From assembly GCF_041435215.1 (NCBI RefSeq), contig NZ_CP108394.1, positions 7,750,001-7,814,000 on the forward strand: a DNA stretch of 64,000 nt, written 5' to 3'. Made by a program: the position numbers and the translations under genes. This document shows positions 15,409 through 24,808 of this stretch, one piece after another. This stretch comes from Streptomyces sp. NBC_01314 (GTDB lineage: Bacteria > Actinomycetota > Actinomycetes > Streptomycetales > Streptomycetaceae). A model generated the notes under the pieces. It was not told the origin of the DNA. It was given only the letters and a program-made list of their open reading frames with translations, and did no database searches. How positions within the stretch are numbered: the stretch's first letter is position 1; the number at the start of each line of letters is the position of its first letter.

Positions 15409-18042
15409 ATGAGCCGCCCTGCCCTCCCCGATGACACCGATGACACCGAGCTGTCCGACCGCATACGGACCCTGGACCTGGAGTCCAAGGTCCGGCTGCT
15501 GACCGGCATGAGCCTGTGGAGACTCCCGGCCGAGCCCCGCCTCGGCCTGTCCTCGGTGACGATGTCGGACGGCCCGCAGGGAGTACGCGGGACCGGCGAC
15601 GACCCGGCAGAAACCGGTCTGCTGGCCCCGGCGCCGAGCGCGCTCGCGGCCACCTGGGACACCGAACTCGCCGAGCGGCTGGGGAACCTGTTCGCGACGG
15701 AGGCGCGCCGCAAGGGAGTCGACGTCGTCCTCGGCCCGGTGGTGAACCTCCAGCGCACCCCGGTCGCCGGACGGCACTTCGAGTACTTCTCCGAGGACCC
15801 CCTGCTCACCGGCACCCTGGCCGCCGCCCTCGTACGCGGTCTGCAGAACCGGGGCGTGAGCGCGTGCCTGAAGCACTTCGTGGCCAACGACTCCGAGACC
15901 GACCGCACCCGCTACCGCTCCCGGCTGGACGAGCGCACCCTGCGCGAGGTCTACCTGGCGCCGTTCGAGCAGGTCATCGCCGAGGCCGAGCCCTGGAGCG
16001 TGATGGCCGCCTACTCGGGTGTCGACGACGGCACCGAGTCGGCGCCGATGACCGAGAACGCCCGGCTGTCGCGCGAGGTGCTGAAGGGGGAGTGGGGTTT
16101 CTCCGGGCCCGTCGTCAGCGACTGGGCCGCCACCGGCTCGACCGTGGCCTCGGCGGTCGGCGGCCTCGACCTGGCGATGCCCGGACCCGAGCCCCTGTGG
16201 GGCGAGCCTCTTGTGGAGGCCGTGCGCGCGGGTGAGGTGGACGAGCGGCTCATCGACGACAAGGTGCTGCGGCTGTTGCGCCTGGCCCGGCACACCGGCC
16301 GGCTGGGCGAACCCGGACAGAACCCGGAGGCGCACGCCGCCCCGGCGGGGCCCACGGAGGAGGAGTTCCGACTCCTGCGGGAGGTCGCGGCCCGGGGGAT
16401 GGTGCTGCTGCGCAACCAGGGCGAGCTGCTGCCGTTGGCACCGGGTGACAGCAGCGCGGCTCCACTGGCGCCCGCGGCGGAGGGCCTCCGCGATGAGGCA
16501 GACCTGGTGCGGCCCGCGTCGGAAGGCGTCCGCAGCGTCGCGCTGATCGGCCCCAACGCCGTGGCGCCCTACCTCCAGGGCGGCGGCAGCGCCTTCGTCC
16601 CGGCGGTGCGCACGGTGTCGTTCGAGGACGGGCTGCGTGCCGCGCTCCCCACGGACGTACACCTGTCCGTGCACCGGGGCGGCGACTCCCGCCTGCGCCC
16701 GCCCTACCTCACCGAGGCGCTGCTCACCGACTCCGACACCGGCACCGTCGGCGTGTACGCCGACCACCTCGACGCCGACGGTCATCGCGTCGGCGGCCGG
16801 ATACGCCCCTCCGGTGACTGGAGCGGATACAGCGACTTCGGACCGGAGACGCACCGCGTGGTGCTCCGCACCGTGCTCACCCTCACCGAGCCGGGCACGC
16901 ACCGCCTGGAGATCGGATGCGTCGGCCGCTACAGGGTGACCGTGGACGGCGACGACGTCCTCTCCGGGGACGACGACCGGGGCGTGGAGCTGATCCTCGA
17001 CTCCACCCACAACAACCCGACCCTGCGGAGCATCGACCTGGAGGTGGGGCCGCAGCCGCGCCGGATCGCCCTCGATGTCGACCTCACCGTGGTCGAGCCC
17101 GGCGGCTACGACCGCTTCGTCACCGCCCAGCTGCGCCACGCCCCGCCGGGGTCCACGCCGTACGAGGAGATCGCCGAGGCCGCCGCCGCTGCCCGGGCCG
17201 CCGATGTGGCCGTGGTCGTGGTGGGCACCAACGAGGAGGTCGAGTCCGAGGGCTGGGACCGCACCGGCCTCGACCTGCCCGGCCACCAGAACGACCTGGT
17301 CCGCAAGGTGCTCGCCGCCAACCCGCGCACGATCGTCGTCGTCAACGCCGGCGCCCCCGTGCTGCTGCCCTGGGCCGACGAGGCCCCCGCCCTGCTGTGG
17401 GCATGGCTGCCGGGCCAGGAGGCCGGGCACGCCCTGGCCGACGTACTGCTGGGCCGCATCGAGCCGTCCGGCCGGCTGCCCTGGACTCTGCCCGCCCGCG
17501 CCGAGGACGTCCCCGTACCCGACGCCGTGCCCCGCGACGGCGTCGTGGACTACGGCGAAGGCGTCCACATCGGCCACCGCGCCTGGGACAGGGGCGGTCT
17601 CGTCCCGGCCTTCCCGTTCGGTCACGGGCTCGGCTGGACCCGGTGGACCTACGAGTCCGTGGCCGTCTCACAGTCGTCCGTCTCCACCGATCTGCCCAGC
17701 CCCGCAGGTGGAGACGGGCTCAGCCTGACCGTGGAGGTGACCAACACCGGGCCCCGGGCCGGTGGCGAGGTCGTCCAGGTCTATCTGGAGCCGCCCCGCG
17801 ACGGCATCGACCGGCCGGTGCGCCTGCTCGCCGGCTTCGCGACCGTCCGGGCGGCAGCGGGCGCCCGTACCACCGCCGACCTGCGCGTTCCCGCCCGCGC
17901 CTTCCAGGTCTGGGACGCCGACACGGGCGGCTGGCGCACCCCTCACGGCCGCTACCGGCTGCACGTCGGGCGCTCCAGCCGTGATCTGCGCCTCACGGCC
18001 GAGGTGACCGTCGACGACAGCGGGTTCCACGCCGCACGCTGA
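15409..18042 (+). CDS. GH3 beta-glucosidase with PA14-like insert
   Basis: 877 residues from the ATG at 15409, preceded by GGAAGGA. The GH3 TIM barrel is recognised by TMSDGPQGVRG, RHFEYFSEDP, SACLKHFVANDSE and VVSDWAAT, the last carrying the nucleophile Asp. A beta-rich insert between about residues 415 and 570 (from LSVHRGGDSRLRPPY to YDRFVTAQL) looks like a PA14-type module in the second domain. A fibronectin-III-like domain ends the protein. No signal peptide is visible, so it should cut imported beta-glucosides in the cytosol. It heads the TetR-controlled row, and the binding protein gene starts 92 bp downstream. Confidence 0.92.
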   Translation: MSRPALPDDTDDTELSDRIRTLDLESKVRLLTGMSLWRLPAEPRLGLSSVTMSDGPQGVRGTGDDPAETGLLAPAPSALAATWDTELAERLGNLFATEARRKGVDVVLGPVVNLQRTPVAGRHFEYFSEDPLLTGTLAAALVRGLQNRGVSACLKHFVANDSETDRTRYRSRLDERTLREVYLAPFEQVIAEAEPWSVMAAYSGVDDGTESAPMTENARLSREVLKGEWGFSGPVVSDWAATGSTVASAVGGLDLAMPGPEPLWGEPLVEAVRAGEVDERLIDDKVLRLLRLARHTGRLGEPGQNPEAHAAPAGPTEEEFRLLREVAARGMVLLRNQGELLPLAPGDSSAAPLAPAAEGLRDEADLVRPASEGVRSVALIGPNAVAPYLQGGGSAFVPAVRTVSFEDGLRAALPTDVHLSVHRGGDSRLRPPYLTEALLTDSDTGTVGVYADHLDADGHRVGGRIRPSGDWSGYSDFGPETHRVVLRTVLTLTEPGTHRLEIGCVGRYRVTVDGDDVLSGDDDRGVELILDSTHNNPTLRSIDLEVGPQPRRIALDVDLTVVEPGGYDRFVTAQLRHAPPGSTPYEEIAEAAAAARAADVAVVVVGTNEEVESEGWDRTGLDLPGHQNDLVRKVLAANPRTIVVVNAGAPVLLPWADEAPALLWAWLPGQEAGHALADVLLGRIEPSGRLPWTLPARAEDVPVPDAVPRDGVVDYGEGVHIGHRAWDRGGLVPAFPFGHGLGWTRWTYESVAVSQSSVSTDLPSPAGGDGLSLTVEVTNTGPRAGGEVVQVYLEPPRDGIDRPVRLLAGFATVRAAAGARTTADLRVPARAFQVWDADTGGWRTPHGRYRLHVGRSSRDLRLTAEVTVDDSGFHAAR

Positions 18043-18117
18043 CCCACCCGGCTTCTCCAGACACCACCAGCCACCCCTTTGTCTCGCCCATCTCGCCCCC
18101 CTGCTTCGCCTGTTCAA

Positions 18118-18146
18118 CCGCAAGGAGCCGCACCATGAGAACCACC
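18118..18146 (+). repeat. Duplicated 29 bp translation-start segment, copy 1
   Basis: This segment covers the ribosome site GCAAGGAG, the ATG and the first codons (Met-Arg-Thr-Thr). It is identical over 29 bp to 21442-21470 at the start of the GH30 gene of the same locus. Confidence 0.85.
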
Positions 18147-19442
18147 CGTCACACCACCCGTCACACCACCAGAACCCTCCGGATAGCCTGCGCCACCGTC
18201 GCGGCCGCCCTGCTGGCAACCGGCTGCGGCCGGAGCGACGACTCCTCGACCGCCGACGCCCCTACGAAGATCAGCAGCGGCAAGGCCAAGGGCAAGCTGG
18301 TCATGTGGTCCATGGGCGACAAGGCCGACAAGCCGCTGCAGGAGCTGGCGAAGGAGTTCGAGCAGCAGAACCCGGACGTGTCGGTCCAGATCACGGCGGT
18401 GCCGTGGGACGCCGCGCACGAGAAGCTCACCACCTCGATCGCCGGCGGCAACACCCCCGACCTGTCGCTGATCGGCTCCACGTGGATGGCCGAGATGGCT
18501 TCCATGGACGGCTTCCAGGCCACCCCGGCCTCGTTCGAGTCGTCCGCGTTCTTCCCCGGCCAGTGGGACACCACGAAGTACAAGGACACCCCGTACGGCG
18601 TCCCGTTCACGGCCGACACCTCGGTGATCTACTACCGCACCGACATCACCACGAAGGCCGGCATCAAGGGCGCCCCGGCCGCCGACTGGGACGGCTACCT
18701 CAAGGACCTCAAGGCCATCCAGGCCACCGCGGGCAAGCAGAGCCCCAAGCTGCGCCACGCCACCCAGCTGCAGACCGGCTTCAACTCCTGGCTGTTCTGG
18801 CTGCCCTTGGTGTGGCAGCAGGGCGGTGACATCTACGACGCCGACACCAAGAAGTTCACCTTCGACTCACCCGAGGTCACCACGGCCCTGGAGACCTACA
18901 GCGACATCTTCAAGGACGGCCTGTCGCCGAACGACAAGACCGACTCCGGCCAGAACTTCCAGAACGGGCTGATCGGCACCGTGCAGCAGGGCGCCAGCAC
19001 CGGTGGCAACCTCCACCTGAACGCCCCCGAGCTGGACAGCAAGTGGAAGACCATGCCCCTGCCACAGGGCGAGCAGGCCGCCGGCCTGGCCGGCGGCAGC
19101 GACCTGGCGGTCTTCAAGGACGCCAAGAACGCGGACGCGGCGTGGAAGTTCGTCCAGTTCCTCACCGACGCCAAGAACCTCGCCGAGTACGCGGACGCCA
19201 CCGGCAACCTCCCCGCCGTCGTCCAGTCCTGGTCGGAGGGGAAGCTGAGCGAGAACGAGGAGATGGATGCCTTCGAAGCACAGCTGAAGGTCACCAAGGC
19301 CCCGCCGGCCATCACGACCTGGCAGCAGATCGCCGACGCCGTCGACGGTGAGCTGGAGAAGCTCGCCTATGGCAAGGCCACCGTCGCCGAGACGCAGAAG
19401 ACCCTGCAGTCCAAGGCCACCAGCATCGGCACCGGCCGCTGA
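18135..19442 (+). CDS. ABC sugar-binding lipoprotein, beta-glucoside locus
   Basis: 435 residues. A short basic leader with a repeated RHTT is followed by a hydrophobic segment and lipobox LLATGC (Cys31), so it is a Sec-type lipoprotein. The mature sequence is a type 1 extracellular solute-binding protein: GKLVMWSMGDKADK, GGNTPDLSLIGSTW, and a Trp-rich SWLFWLPLVWQQGGDIYD hinge/binding segment. It works outside the membrane with the next two permeases. The ribosome site and first codons are duplicated at the GH30 gene 3.3 kb away. Confidence 0.92.
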   Translation: MRTTRHTTRHTTRTLRIACATVAAALLATGCGRSDDSSTADAPTKISSGKAKGKLVMWSMGDKADKPLQELAKEFEQQNPDVSVQITAVPWDAAHEKLTTSIAGGNTPDLSLIGSTWMAEMASMDGFQATPASFESSAFFPGQWDTTKYKDTPYGVPFTADTSVIYYRTDITTKAGIKGAPAADWDGYLKDLKAIQATAGKQSPKLRHATQLQTGFNSWLFWLPLVWQQGGDIYDADTKKFTFDSPEVTTALETYSDIFKDGLSPNDKTDSGQNFQNGLIGTVQQGASTGGNLHLNAPELDSKWKTMPLPQGEQAAGLAGGSDLAVFKDAKNADAAWKFVQFLTDAKNLAEYADATGNLPAVVQSWSEGKLSENEEMDAFEAQLKVTKAPPAITTWQQIADAVDGELEKLAYGKATVAETQKTLQSKATSIGTGR

Positions 19443-19482
19443 ACCGCCCCCGCAGCATCCCTCGTACGGACGGATGACAACC

Positions 19483-20454
19483 ATGCCCACGAGCACCATC
19501 GCCGGGCAGGGCACCAAGGAACGCGACGCCGCCGGCCCGCAGTCGGCGGCCCGCCGCGACTCTTCGCCGCGGCGCACCGCACAAGGCCGCCAGACCCGCG
19601 CCGCGTGGTCCCTCGCCGCCCCGTTCCTCGCCCTGTTCCTCGCCTTCATGCTGCTGCCGGTCGTCTGGTCGATGCTGATGAGCCTGACCGACACCAAGAG
19701 CGCCGACCTGCGCACCCCGCTGAGCGTGTCGTTCACCGGCTTCGACAACTACATACGGCTCTTCCAGGACCCGCAGTTCTTCACGGCCCTGCAGAACACC
19801 GCCGTGTTCGTCCTGGTAGGCCTGCCTCTGACCCTTGCCGCCGGGCTTGCCGCGGCGGTCGCCCTCGACCGCGGCATCCGTCGCTTCCGCGCCGTCTTCC
19901 GGGTCGGCTTCTACCTGCCGGTGATCACCAGCGTCGTGGCCGTCGCCGTGGTGTGGAAAACCCTCCTCGAACCCCAAGCGGGCCTGGTGAACACCGTTCT
20001 GGCCTGGTTCGGGATCGACGGCCCGGCCTGGCTGGCCGACACCCGTTTCGCCCTGCCCGTCATGATCCTGATGGCGGTATGGCGCAACCTCGGCACCGTC
20101 ATGATCATCATGTTGGCGGGCCTGCAGTCCGTGCCCCAGTCCCTCATGGAGGCGGCAGAGCTCGACGGCGCCGGGGCCTGGCAGCGGTTCTGGCGCGTCA
20201 CCTTCCCGCTGCTGCGCCCCGCCCTGCTGCTCACCGCCGTCACCACCGGCATCGGCTACCTGCAGTTCTTCGACGAACCGTTCGTGATGACCGACGGCGG
20301 CCCGCTGGACTCCACCCTGTCGGCCACGCTGTACGCCTACAAACAGTTCGGCAACGGCAACTACGACATGGCATCGGCGGCCGGCTACGTCGTCTTCGTC
20401 CTGATCATCGCTCTGACCGTGCTGCAGTTCCGCGTACTGCGGGACAAGGACTGA
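19483..20454 (+). CDS. ABC sugar permease, MalF type, beta-glucoside locus
   Basis: 323 residues from the ATG at 19483, which lies 9 bp after GGACGG. An ATG at 19474 is in frame but directly abuts that site. After a basic, Arg-rich N-terminus six spans are predicted. The EAA loop is MEAAELDGAGAWQRFWRVTFP, followed by FVMTDGGPLDSTL, the conserved MalF-type segment. The partner permease starts 6 bp after the stop. No ATPase gene is nearby. Confidence 0.92.
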   Translation: MPTSTIAGQGTKERDAAGPQSAARRDSSPRRTAQGRQTRAAWSLAAPFLALFLAFMLLPVVWSMLMSLTDTKSADLRTPLSVSFTGFDNYIRLFQDPQFFTALQNTAVFVLVGLPLTLAAGLAAAVALDRGIRRFRAVFRVGFYLPVITSVVAVAVVWKTLLEPQAGLVNTVLAWFGIDGPAWLADTRFALPVMILMAVWRNLGTVMIIMLAGLQSVPQSLMEAAELDGAGAWQRFWRVTFPLLRPALLLTAVTTGIGYLQFFDEPFVMTDGGPLDSTLSATLYAYKQFGNGNYDMASAAGYVVFVLIIALTVLQFRVLRDKD

Positions 20455-20460
20455 TGCCCC

Positions 20461-21351
20461 ATGACCACCACACTCACCTCCGCCCCCACGCAGTCATCGG
20501 CCGTCGACACGGTCCTGCGGCGCCGCCGCATCCGCCGGGAGTGGGGCCGGCCCTGGCTCTACCTGCCGCTCACCGGCCTGCTGCTGCTCATGGTCACGCC
20601 GTTCCTGTGGATGCTGTCCGGGTCGTTCAAGCCCGAGGCCGACATCCGCAAGATCCCGCCGGACCTGGTCCCCATCCGCCCCACGCTCGCCAACTACCGG
20701 GAACTTCTCGGCACGCTGGACTTCACCAGTATGTTCGCCAACTCGGTGATGGTCGCCCTGGCCGTCACGGCGGGGAACCTGCTCTTCTGCTCGATGCTCG
20801 GATACGCCCTGGCCAAACTGGAGTTCCGCGGCAAGCGCGCCGTGTTCACGCTGGTCATCGCGACCCTCATGGTGCCGGGGCTGGTCACCTTCGTACCGCT
20901 GTACGTCCTGGTGTCCAACATGCAGCTGACCGGCTCCCTGCTCGGGCTGATCCTGCCGTTCCTGGCCACCCCCTTCGGGGTGTTCCTGATGCGGCAGTTC
21001 ATCTCCACCCTGCCCGACGAACTCATCGACGCCGCCCGCGTCGACGGCTGCGGCGAACTGGCCATCTTCTGGAAGATCATCCTGCCCCTGACCCGACCGG
21101 CCCTGGCCACCCTCGGGATCATCACCTTCCTCGGCTCCTGGAACAACTTCCTGTGGCCCCTGGTCGTGGCCCAGAACGAGAGCCAGTACACCCTCCCCGT
21201 CGGCCTCGCCCTGGCCAGCAGCGGACAGGACTTCACCCGCTTCGGCATCCTGCTCGCCGGCTCCGTCGTCGTCCTGCTCCCGGTGACCATCGTCTTCCTG
21301 CTCTTCCAGCGCCACTTCGTCGCAGGCATCGCCACCACCGGCCTGAAGTGA
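20461..21351 (+). CDS. ABC sugar permease, MalG type, beta-glucoside locus
   Basis: 296 residues and six spans. The EAA loop reads IDAARVDGCGELAIFWKIILP and the C-terminus FQRHFVAGIATTGLK is standard. It pairs with the preceding permease. The next gene, the secreted GH30, starts 107 bp downstream, so the uptake genes and the extracellular enzyme may share a transcript. Confidence 0.92.
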   Translation: MTTTLTSAPTQSSAVDTVLRRRRIRREWGRPWLYLPLTGLLLLMVTPFLWMLSGSFKPEADIRKIPPDLVPIRPTLANYRELLGTLDFTSMFANSVMVALAVTAGNLLFCSMLGYALAKLEFRGKRAVFTLVIATLMVPGLVTFVPLYVLVSNMQLTGSLLGLILPFLATPFGVFLMRQFISTLPDELIDAARVDGCGELAIFWKIILPLTRPALATLGIITFLGSWNNFLWPLVVAQNESQYTLPVGLALASSGQDFTRFGILLAGSVVVLLPVTIVFLLFQRHFVAGIATTGLK

Positions 21352-21441
21352 CCCCAGCTCCGGCGCCCTTACCCGGCCCCCACGCGCCGGTTTCGCACCA
21401 CCCACGTCATGCACGCGAGCCGCCGTGCACGGCCGTCATGC

Positions 21442-21470
21442 CCGCAAGGAGCCGCACCATGAGAACCACC
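21442..21470 (+). repeat. Duplicated 29 bp translation-start segment, copy 2
   Basis: Identical over 29 bp to 18118-18146; it covers the ribosome site and first codons of the GH30 gene. The identity ends after the fourth codon, so the proteins themselves are unrelated. Confidence 0.85.
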
Positions 21471-23717
21471 ACCCGGCAACGGCGCCGGACCGCCCTGGCC
21501 GCCGCCGCGACCCTGCTCGCCACGCTCCCCGTCCTCCCGGCAGCCGCCCCGGCCTCCGCCGACGCCGCACCCGGCAAGGCGTCGGTCTTTCTCACCGACC
21601 TGTCCATCGACACCCACCTGGCCAAGCAGCCGTCCGTGCCCTGGAAGACAGGACGCGCACCGGCCGGCTCATCCGGCTCGACGATCACGGTGGACACCAC
21701 CCGCGCGTACCAGCCGATGACCGGCTTCGGTGCCTCGTTCACCGACTCCTCCGCCTGGCTGGTCGGTACCAAGCTCGACAGGACACAGCGCGCCGCGCTG
21801 ATGCGTGACCTGTTCAGCCGCCGCGACGGCATCGGCCTGAACGTCCTGCGCCAGCCCATGGGCGCCAGCGACTTCACCGTGAGCGGCAACTACTCCTACG
21901 ACGACCTGCCCGCGGGTCGGACCGACCCCGAGCTGACGCACTTCACCGTCGACCACGACCGCGCGTACACCATCCCCCTGCTCAAGCAGGCCCGCAGCCT
22001 CAATCCGCAACTGGCCGTCATGGCCACCCCGTGGAGCCCGCCGGGCTGGATGAAGACCAGCGACTCGATGATCGGCGGCCGACTGAAGGCGGACGCCTAC
22101 CAGCCGTACGCCGACTACTTCGCGAAGTTCCTCAAGGCGTACGCGGCGGCCGGCGTCCCGGTCCGCTACGTCACCCCGCAGAACGAGCCGCTGCACGACC
22201 CGTCGACCTATCCGGGCATGTACCTGCCCGCCGACCAGCAGAAGACCTTCGTCACCGACCACCTCGGCCCGACCCTGAAGAAGCAGGGCCTGTCCACCGG
22301 CATCCTGGGCTACGACCACAACTGGGACGTCACCAGCTACCCCGAGTCCCTGTACGCCGACCCGGCCGCCGCCCGGAACGTCGCCGGCACGGCCTGGCAC
22401 TGCTACGCCGGCGCCGAGTTCGTCCTGAACCAGACCGCCGTCCACAACGACTACCCCAACAAGCCGGCCTTCCAGACCGAGTGCTCCGGCGGCAACTGGG
22501 AGGGCGACGCCTTCGCCGGCGTGATGGACAACGTCATCAACGGCCCCCGCAACTGGGCCCAGAGCATCGTCCGCTGGAACATCGCCCTGGACGCCGACGG
22601 CGGCCCCCGGAACAACGGATGTGAAGGCTGCCGCCCGGTGGTCACCGTCGCGCAGAACGCCGAAGGCAAGTGGACCTACACGCCCACGGCCGACTACTGG
22701 GGACTCGCCCAGGCCAGCAAGTTCGTCCGACCCGGCGCCCACCGGGTCGCCTCCAGCACCCTCGGCAAGGGCAGCGTCGAGGACGTCGCCTTCACCAACC
22801 CCGACGGCTCCACCGCGCTGGTCACCCACAACTCCGGCACCGCCGACCGCACCTTCACCGTCCGCTGGGGCAAGCGCCACTTCACCTACACCCTGGCCGC
22901 GGGAGCGGCCGCGACCTTCACCTGGAACGGCAAACAGAGCGGCAGCACCGCCCCGGCCGCCATCGGCTCCGTCGACCTCCCCTTCCGCAACCCCGACGGC
23001 AGCCACGCCCTGATCTCCTACGACAGCAAGCTCCTCGCCCGGCAGCCCCAGGTCCGCGTCGGCGACCGGTGGCTCGGCTACACCCTGCCCACCGGCGCCT
23101 CCCTCACCCCGTCCACGGGTGAAGCGCCCCTGTCCCGCGAGGGCTGGCAGGCATCGGCCTCCGCGAGCAGCTCGGACGACCCGCCCACCAAGGCCATCGA
23201 CGGCGACGCCGCCACCCGCTGGAGCTCCGGCCACGGCATGCGGTCCGGCGACTGGTTCCAGGTCGACCTCGGCTCGACCCGGACCTTCGACCAGCTCGTC
23301 CTGGACAGCGGCGCCTCATCCGGAGACTTCGCCCGCCGGTACGAGGTGTATGCCTCCGACGACGGCACGAGCTGGGGCGAGCCGATCGCGACCGGGCCGG
23401 GCAGCACCGTGACCCGGGTCCTGCTGCCCTCCACCACCGCCCGCTACATCCGCGTGGTGAACAAGTCCGACTCCGGCAGCTGGTGGTCCATCCACGACGT
23501 CTCCGTCCTCGCCGCCGGGGGCAACGCACCCTCGCACCCCAAGGCGACCAAGGGCGTTCAGCGCAAGAACGCTCAACTGCCCGACGGCACCCAACTGTCG
23601 GTGACGTACAACTCCAGCAGTGGCATGGCCGCGTTCGACGTCCCGTGGGGCGATACGACATACAGCTACCGACTGCCCGCAGGCGCCGCCGCGATCTTCA
23701 CCACGCGGCCCTCCTGA
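21459..23717 (+). CDS. Secreted GH30 beta-glycosidase with discoidin-like module
   Basis: 752 residues. A Sec signal ends near APASADA (residue 36). The GH30 barrel is marked by MTGFGASFTDSSAW, ATPWSPPGWMKTS, TPQNEPLHD (acid/base Glu243), AWHCYAG and FQTECSGG (nucleophile Glu341). A beta-domain follows to about residue 545. An F5/8-type (CBM32-like) module spans about 555-690 (WQASASASSSDDPPTKAIDG to WWSIHDVSVLA), with a last short beta-domain. GH30 glucosylceramidase-like enzymes include beta-1,6-glucanases, which would fit a cytoplasmic GH3 downstream of uptake; the substrate is inference. A strong hairpin terminator follows. Confidence 0.92.
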   Translation: MRTTTRQRRRTALAAAATLLATLPVLPAAAPASADAAPGKASVFLTDLSIDTHLAKQPSVPWKTGRAPAGSSGSTITVDTTRAYQPMTGFGASFTDSSAWLVGTKLDRTQRAALMRDLFSRRDGIGLNVLRQPMGASDFTVSGNYSYDDLPAGRTDPELTHFTVDHDRAYTIPLLKQARSLNPQLAVMATPWSPPGWMKTSDSMIGGRLKADAYQPYADYFAKFLKAYAAAGVPVRYVTPQNEPLHDPSTYPGMYLPADQQKTFVTDHLGPTLKKQGLSTGILGYDHNWDVTSYPESLYADPAAARNVAGTAWHCYAGAEFVLNQTAVHNDYPNKPAFQTECSGGNWEGDAFAGVMDNVINGPRNWAQSIVRWNIALDADGGPRNNGCEGCRPVVTVAQNAEGKWTYTPTADYWGLAQASKFVRPGAHRVASSTLGKGSVEDVAFTNPDGSTALVTHNSGTADRTFTVRWGKRHFTYTLAAGAAATFTWNGKQSGSTAPAAIGSVDLPFRNPDGSHALISYDSKLLARQPQVRVGDRWLGYTLPTGASLTPSTGEAPLSREGWQASASASSSDDPPTKAIDGDAATRWSSGHGMRSGDWFQVDLGSTRTFDQLVLDSGASSGDFARRYEVYASDDGTSWGEPIATGPGSTVTRVLLPSTTARYIRVVNKSDSGSWWSIHDVSVLAAGGNAPSHPKATKGVQRKNAQLPDGTQLSVTYNSSSGMAAFDVPWGDTTYSYRLPAGAAAIFTTRPS

Positions 23718-23746
23718 AGCACGACCAGAACACCTTCCCCAGCCGC

Positions 23747-23781
23747 GGGCCCCGCACGGTGAAGCAAACCGTGCGGGGCCC
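23747..23781 (+). terminator. Intrinsic terminator hairpin
   Basis: GGGCCCCGCACGGT pairs perfectly with ACCGTGCGGGGCCC over a 7-base loop, 30 bp after the GH30 stop. There is no T-run, as is usual in Streptomyces. Confidence 0.85.
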
Positions 23782-23949
23782 GTCCCGCCGCACGAATCGA
23801 CGGACGAGCCCCGCCGCGGAGCCTTCGGGGGCGGAGCCTCCGCGCGCTGGAAGGGGCATCCGCTGCGCCATGGGTTCGACCGTGTCCGCTGAGCCGGAGC
23901 GGCGCCCAGGATTCCGCAGGTGTCAGCTCTCTCAGAGAGCGACAGGGAC

Positions 23950-24262
23950 CGGCAGGCCGTCTGCGGAACTGGGCGGCATGCCAGGCCCCCGCGATATCGG
24001 CGGCCGCGCCCTCCCCGATCAGGGGTGCGATCGAGGTGCGCATCTCCTCAGGGGTGATCGGTTCGAAGACGACGTCGTCCCGGCCGAGCCGGGTGCCGAA
24101 CGCCTCGGCCAGGTCCGGCCCGGTGATCGCCGGGTACTGGCCTCGAGTCGATGACGTAGGGCATGAGCAGGTTCTCCAGGTACAGCTCGGGCTCGATCAC
24201 CGCATGGGACACGCCACTGTCGGTCAGCCGGCAGCCAGTGCCGCGGCGGCTCCGCCGAACTT
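23950..24262 (-). pseudogene. NmrA-like NAD(P)-binding protein, decayed with internal deletion
   Basis: One frame gives VSHAVIEPELYLENLLMPYV, the conserved middle of NmrA-like NAD(P)-binding proteins. The next frame gives YPAITGPDLAEAFGTRLGRD and VVFEPITPEEMRTSIAPLIG, the usual C-terminal region. The 40 or so residues normally between them are missing, and the join is a frameshift near 24145. The N-terminal Rossmann half is absent. This is a remnant between two unrelated loci. Confidence 0.65.
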
Positions 24263-24403
24263 CAGCAGCGAGACGTACGAGCCTGATCACTGGGCGTACT
24301 GCCCAGGGACGTTGACGGCGGACAGGCGGCGATGGCAGATACGTACATGGAATACGTACTCCTACTGATGTACCCCTGACACCTGTGCCGTTTCCTTGCG
24401 TTC

Positions 24404-24808
24404 ATGACGACACCGGGCGTGAAAGCGCAGATGCCGAAGAATGTCAGGCTGGCGGTGGTGGGGGTATGGGTCCAGGCCGTGCTGAACCTGGCGGCCGGCG
24501 CCCTGTTGCTGGCCGTGGTGAACGACGCGGCGGACCACGGTCAGGACGAGGGGGCCGGGCTGCTCCGGTTCGTGGCGGTGTTGTCGCTGCTGATCGCGGG
24601 GGCGCTCCTGCTGTGCGGCGTTCTCGCGGGCAAGCGGTCGAACGGGATACGTGTCACGGTCATCGTCATCGAGGCGCTGAGCCTGCTGAGTGGTGTGCTG
24701 GGCCTGCTTCAGGGGGGCGGCGTCTCGGTTCTCCCGGGCATCGCCTTCGCCCTCGCCGTGCTGCGGGGCTTCAGTTCCGCGGAAGCCAGGAACTGGTTCG
24801 ACCAGTGA
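24404..24808 (+). CDS. Small integral membrane protein, four predicted spans
   Basis: 134 residues with four hydrophobic segments: VRLAVVGVWVQAVLNLAAGA, LLRFVAVLSLLIAGALLLC, VTVIVIEALSLLSGVLGLL and GIAFALAVLRGF. Loops are short and partly acidic (NDAADHGQDEG). The layout resembles small actinomycete membrane proteins of unknown function. It is monocistronic. The upstream region holds a repeated TACGTAC (24339 and 24354) that could belong to a promoter or operator. Confidence 0.7.
   Translation: MTTPGVKAQMPKNVRLAVVGVWVQAVLNLAAGALLLAVVNDAADHGQDEGAGLLRFVAVLSLLIAGALLLCGVLAGKRSNGIRVTVIVIEALSLLSGVLGLLQGGGVSVLPGIAFALAVLRGFSSAEARNWFDQ

Noticed and set aside
19605..21458. A long upstream extension of the GH30 frame
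   Set aside because: The extension is a shadow of the two permease genes. A ribosome site and signal peptide place the start at 21459.
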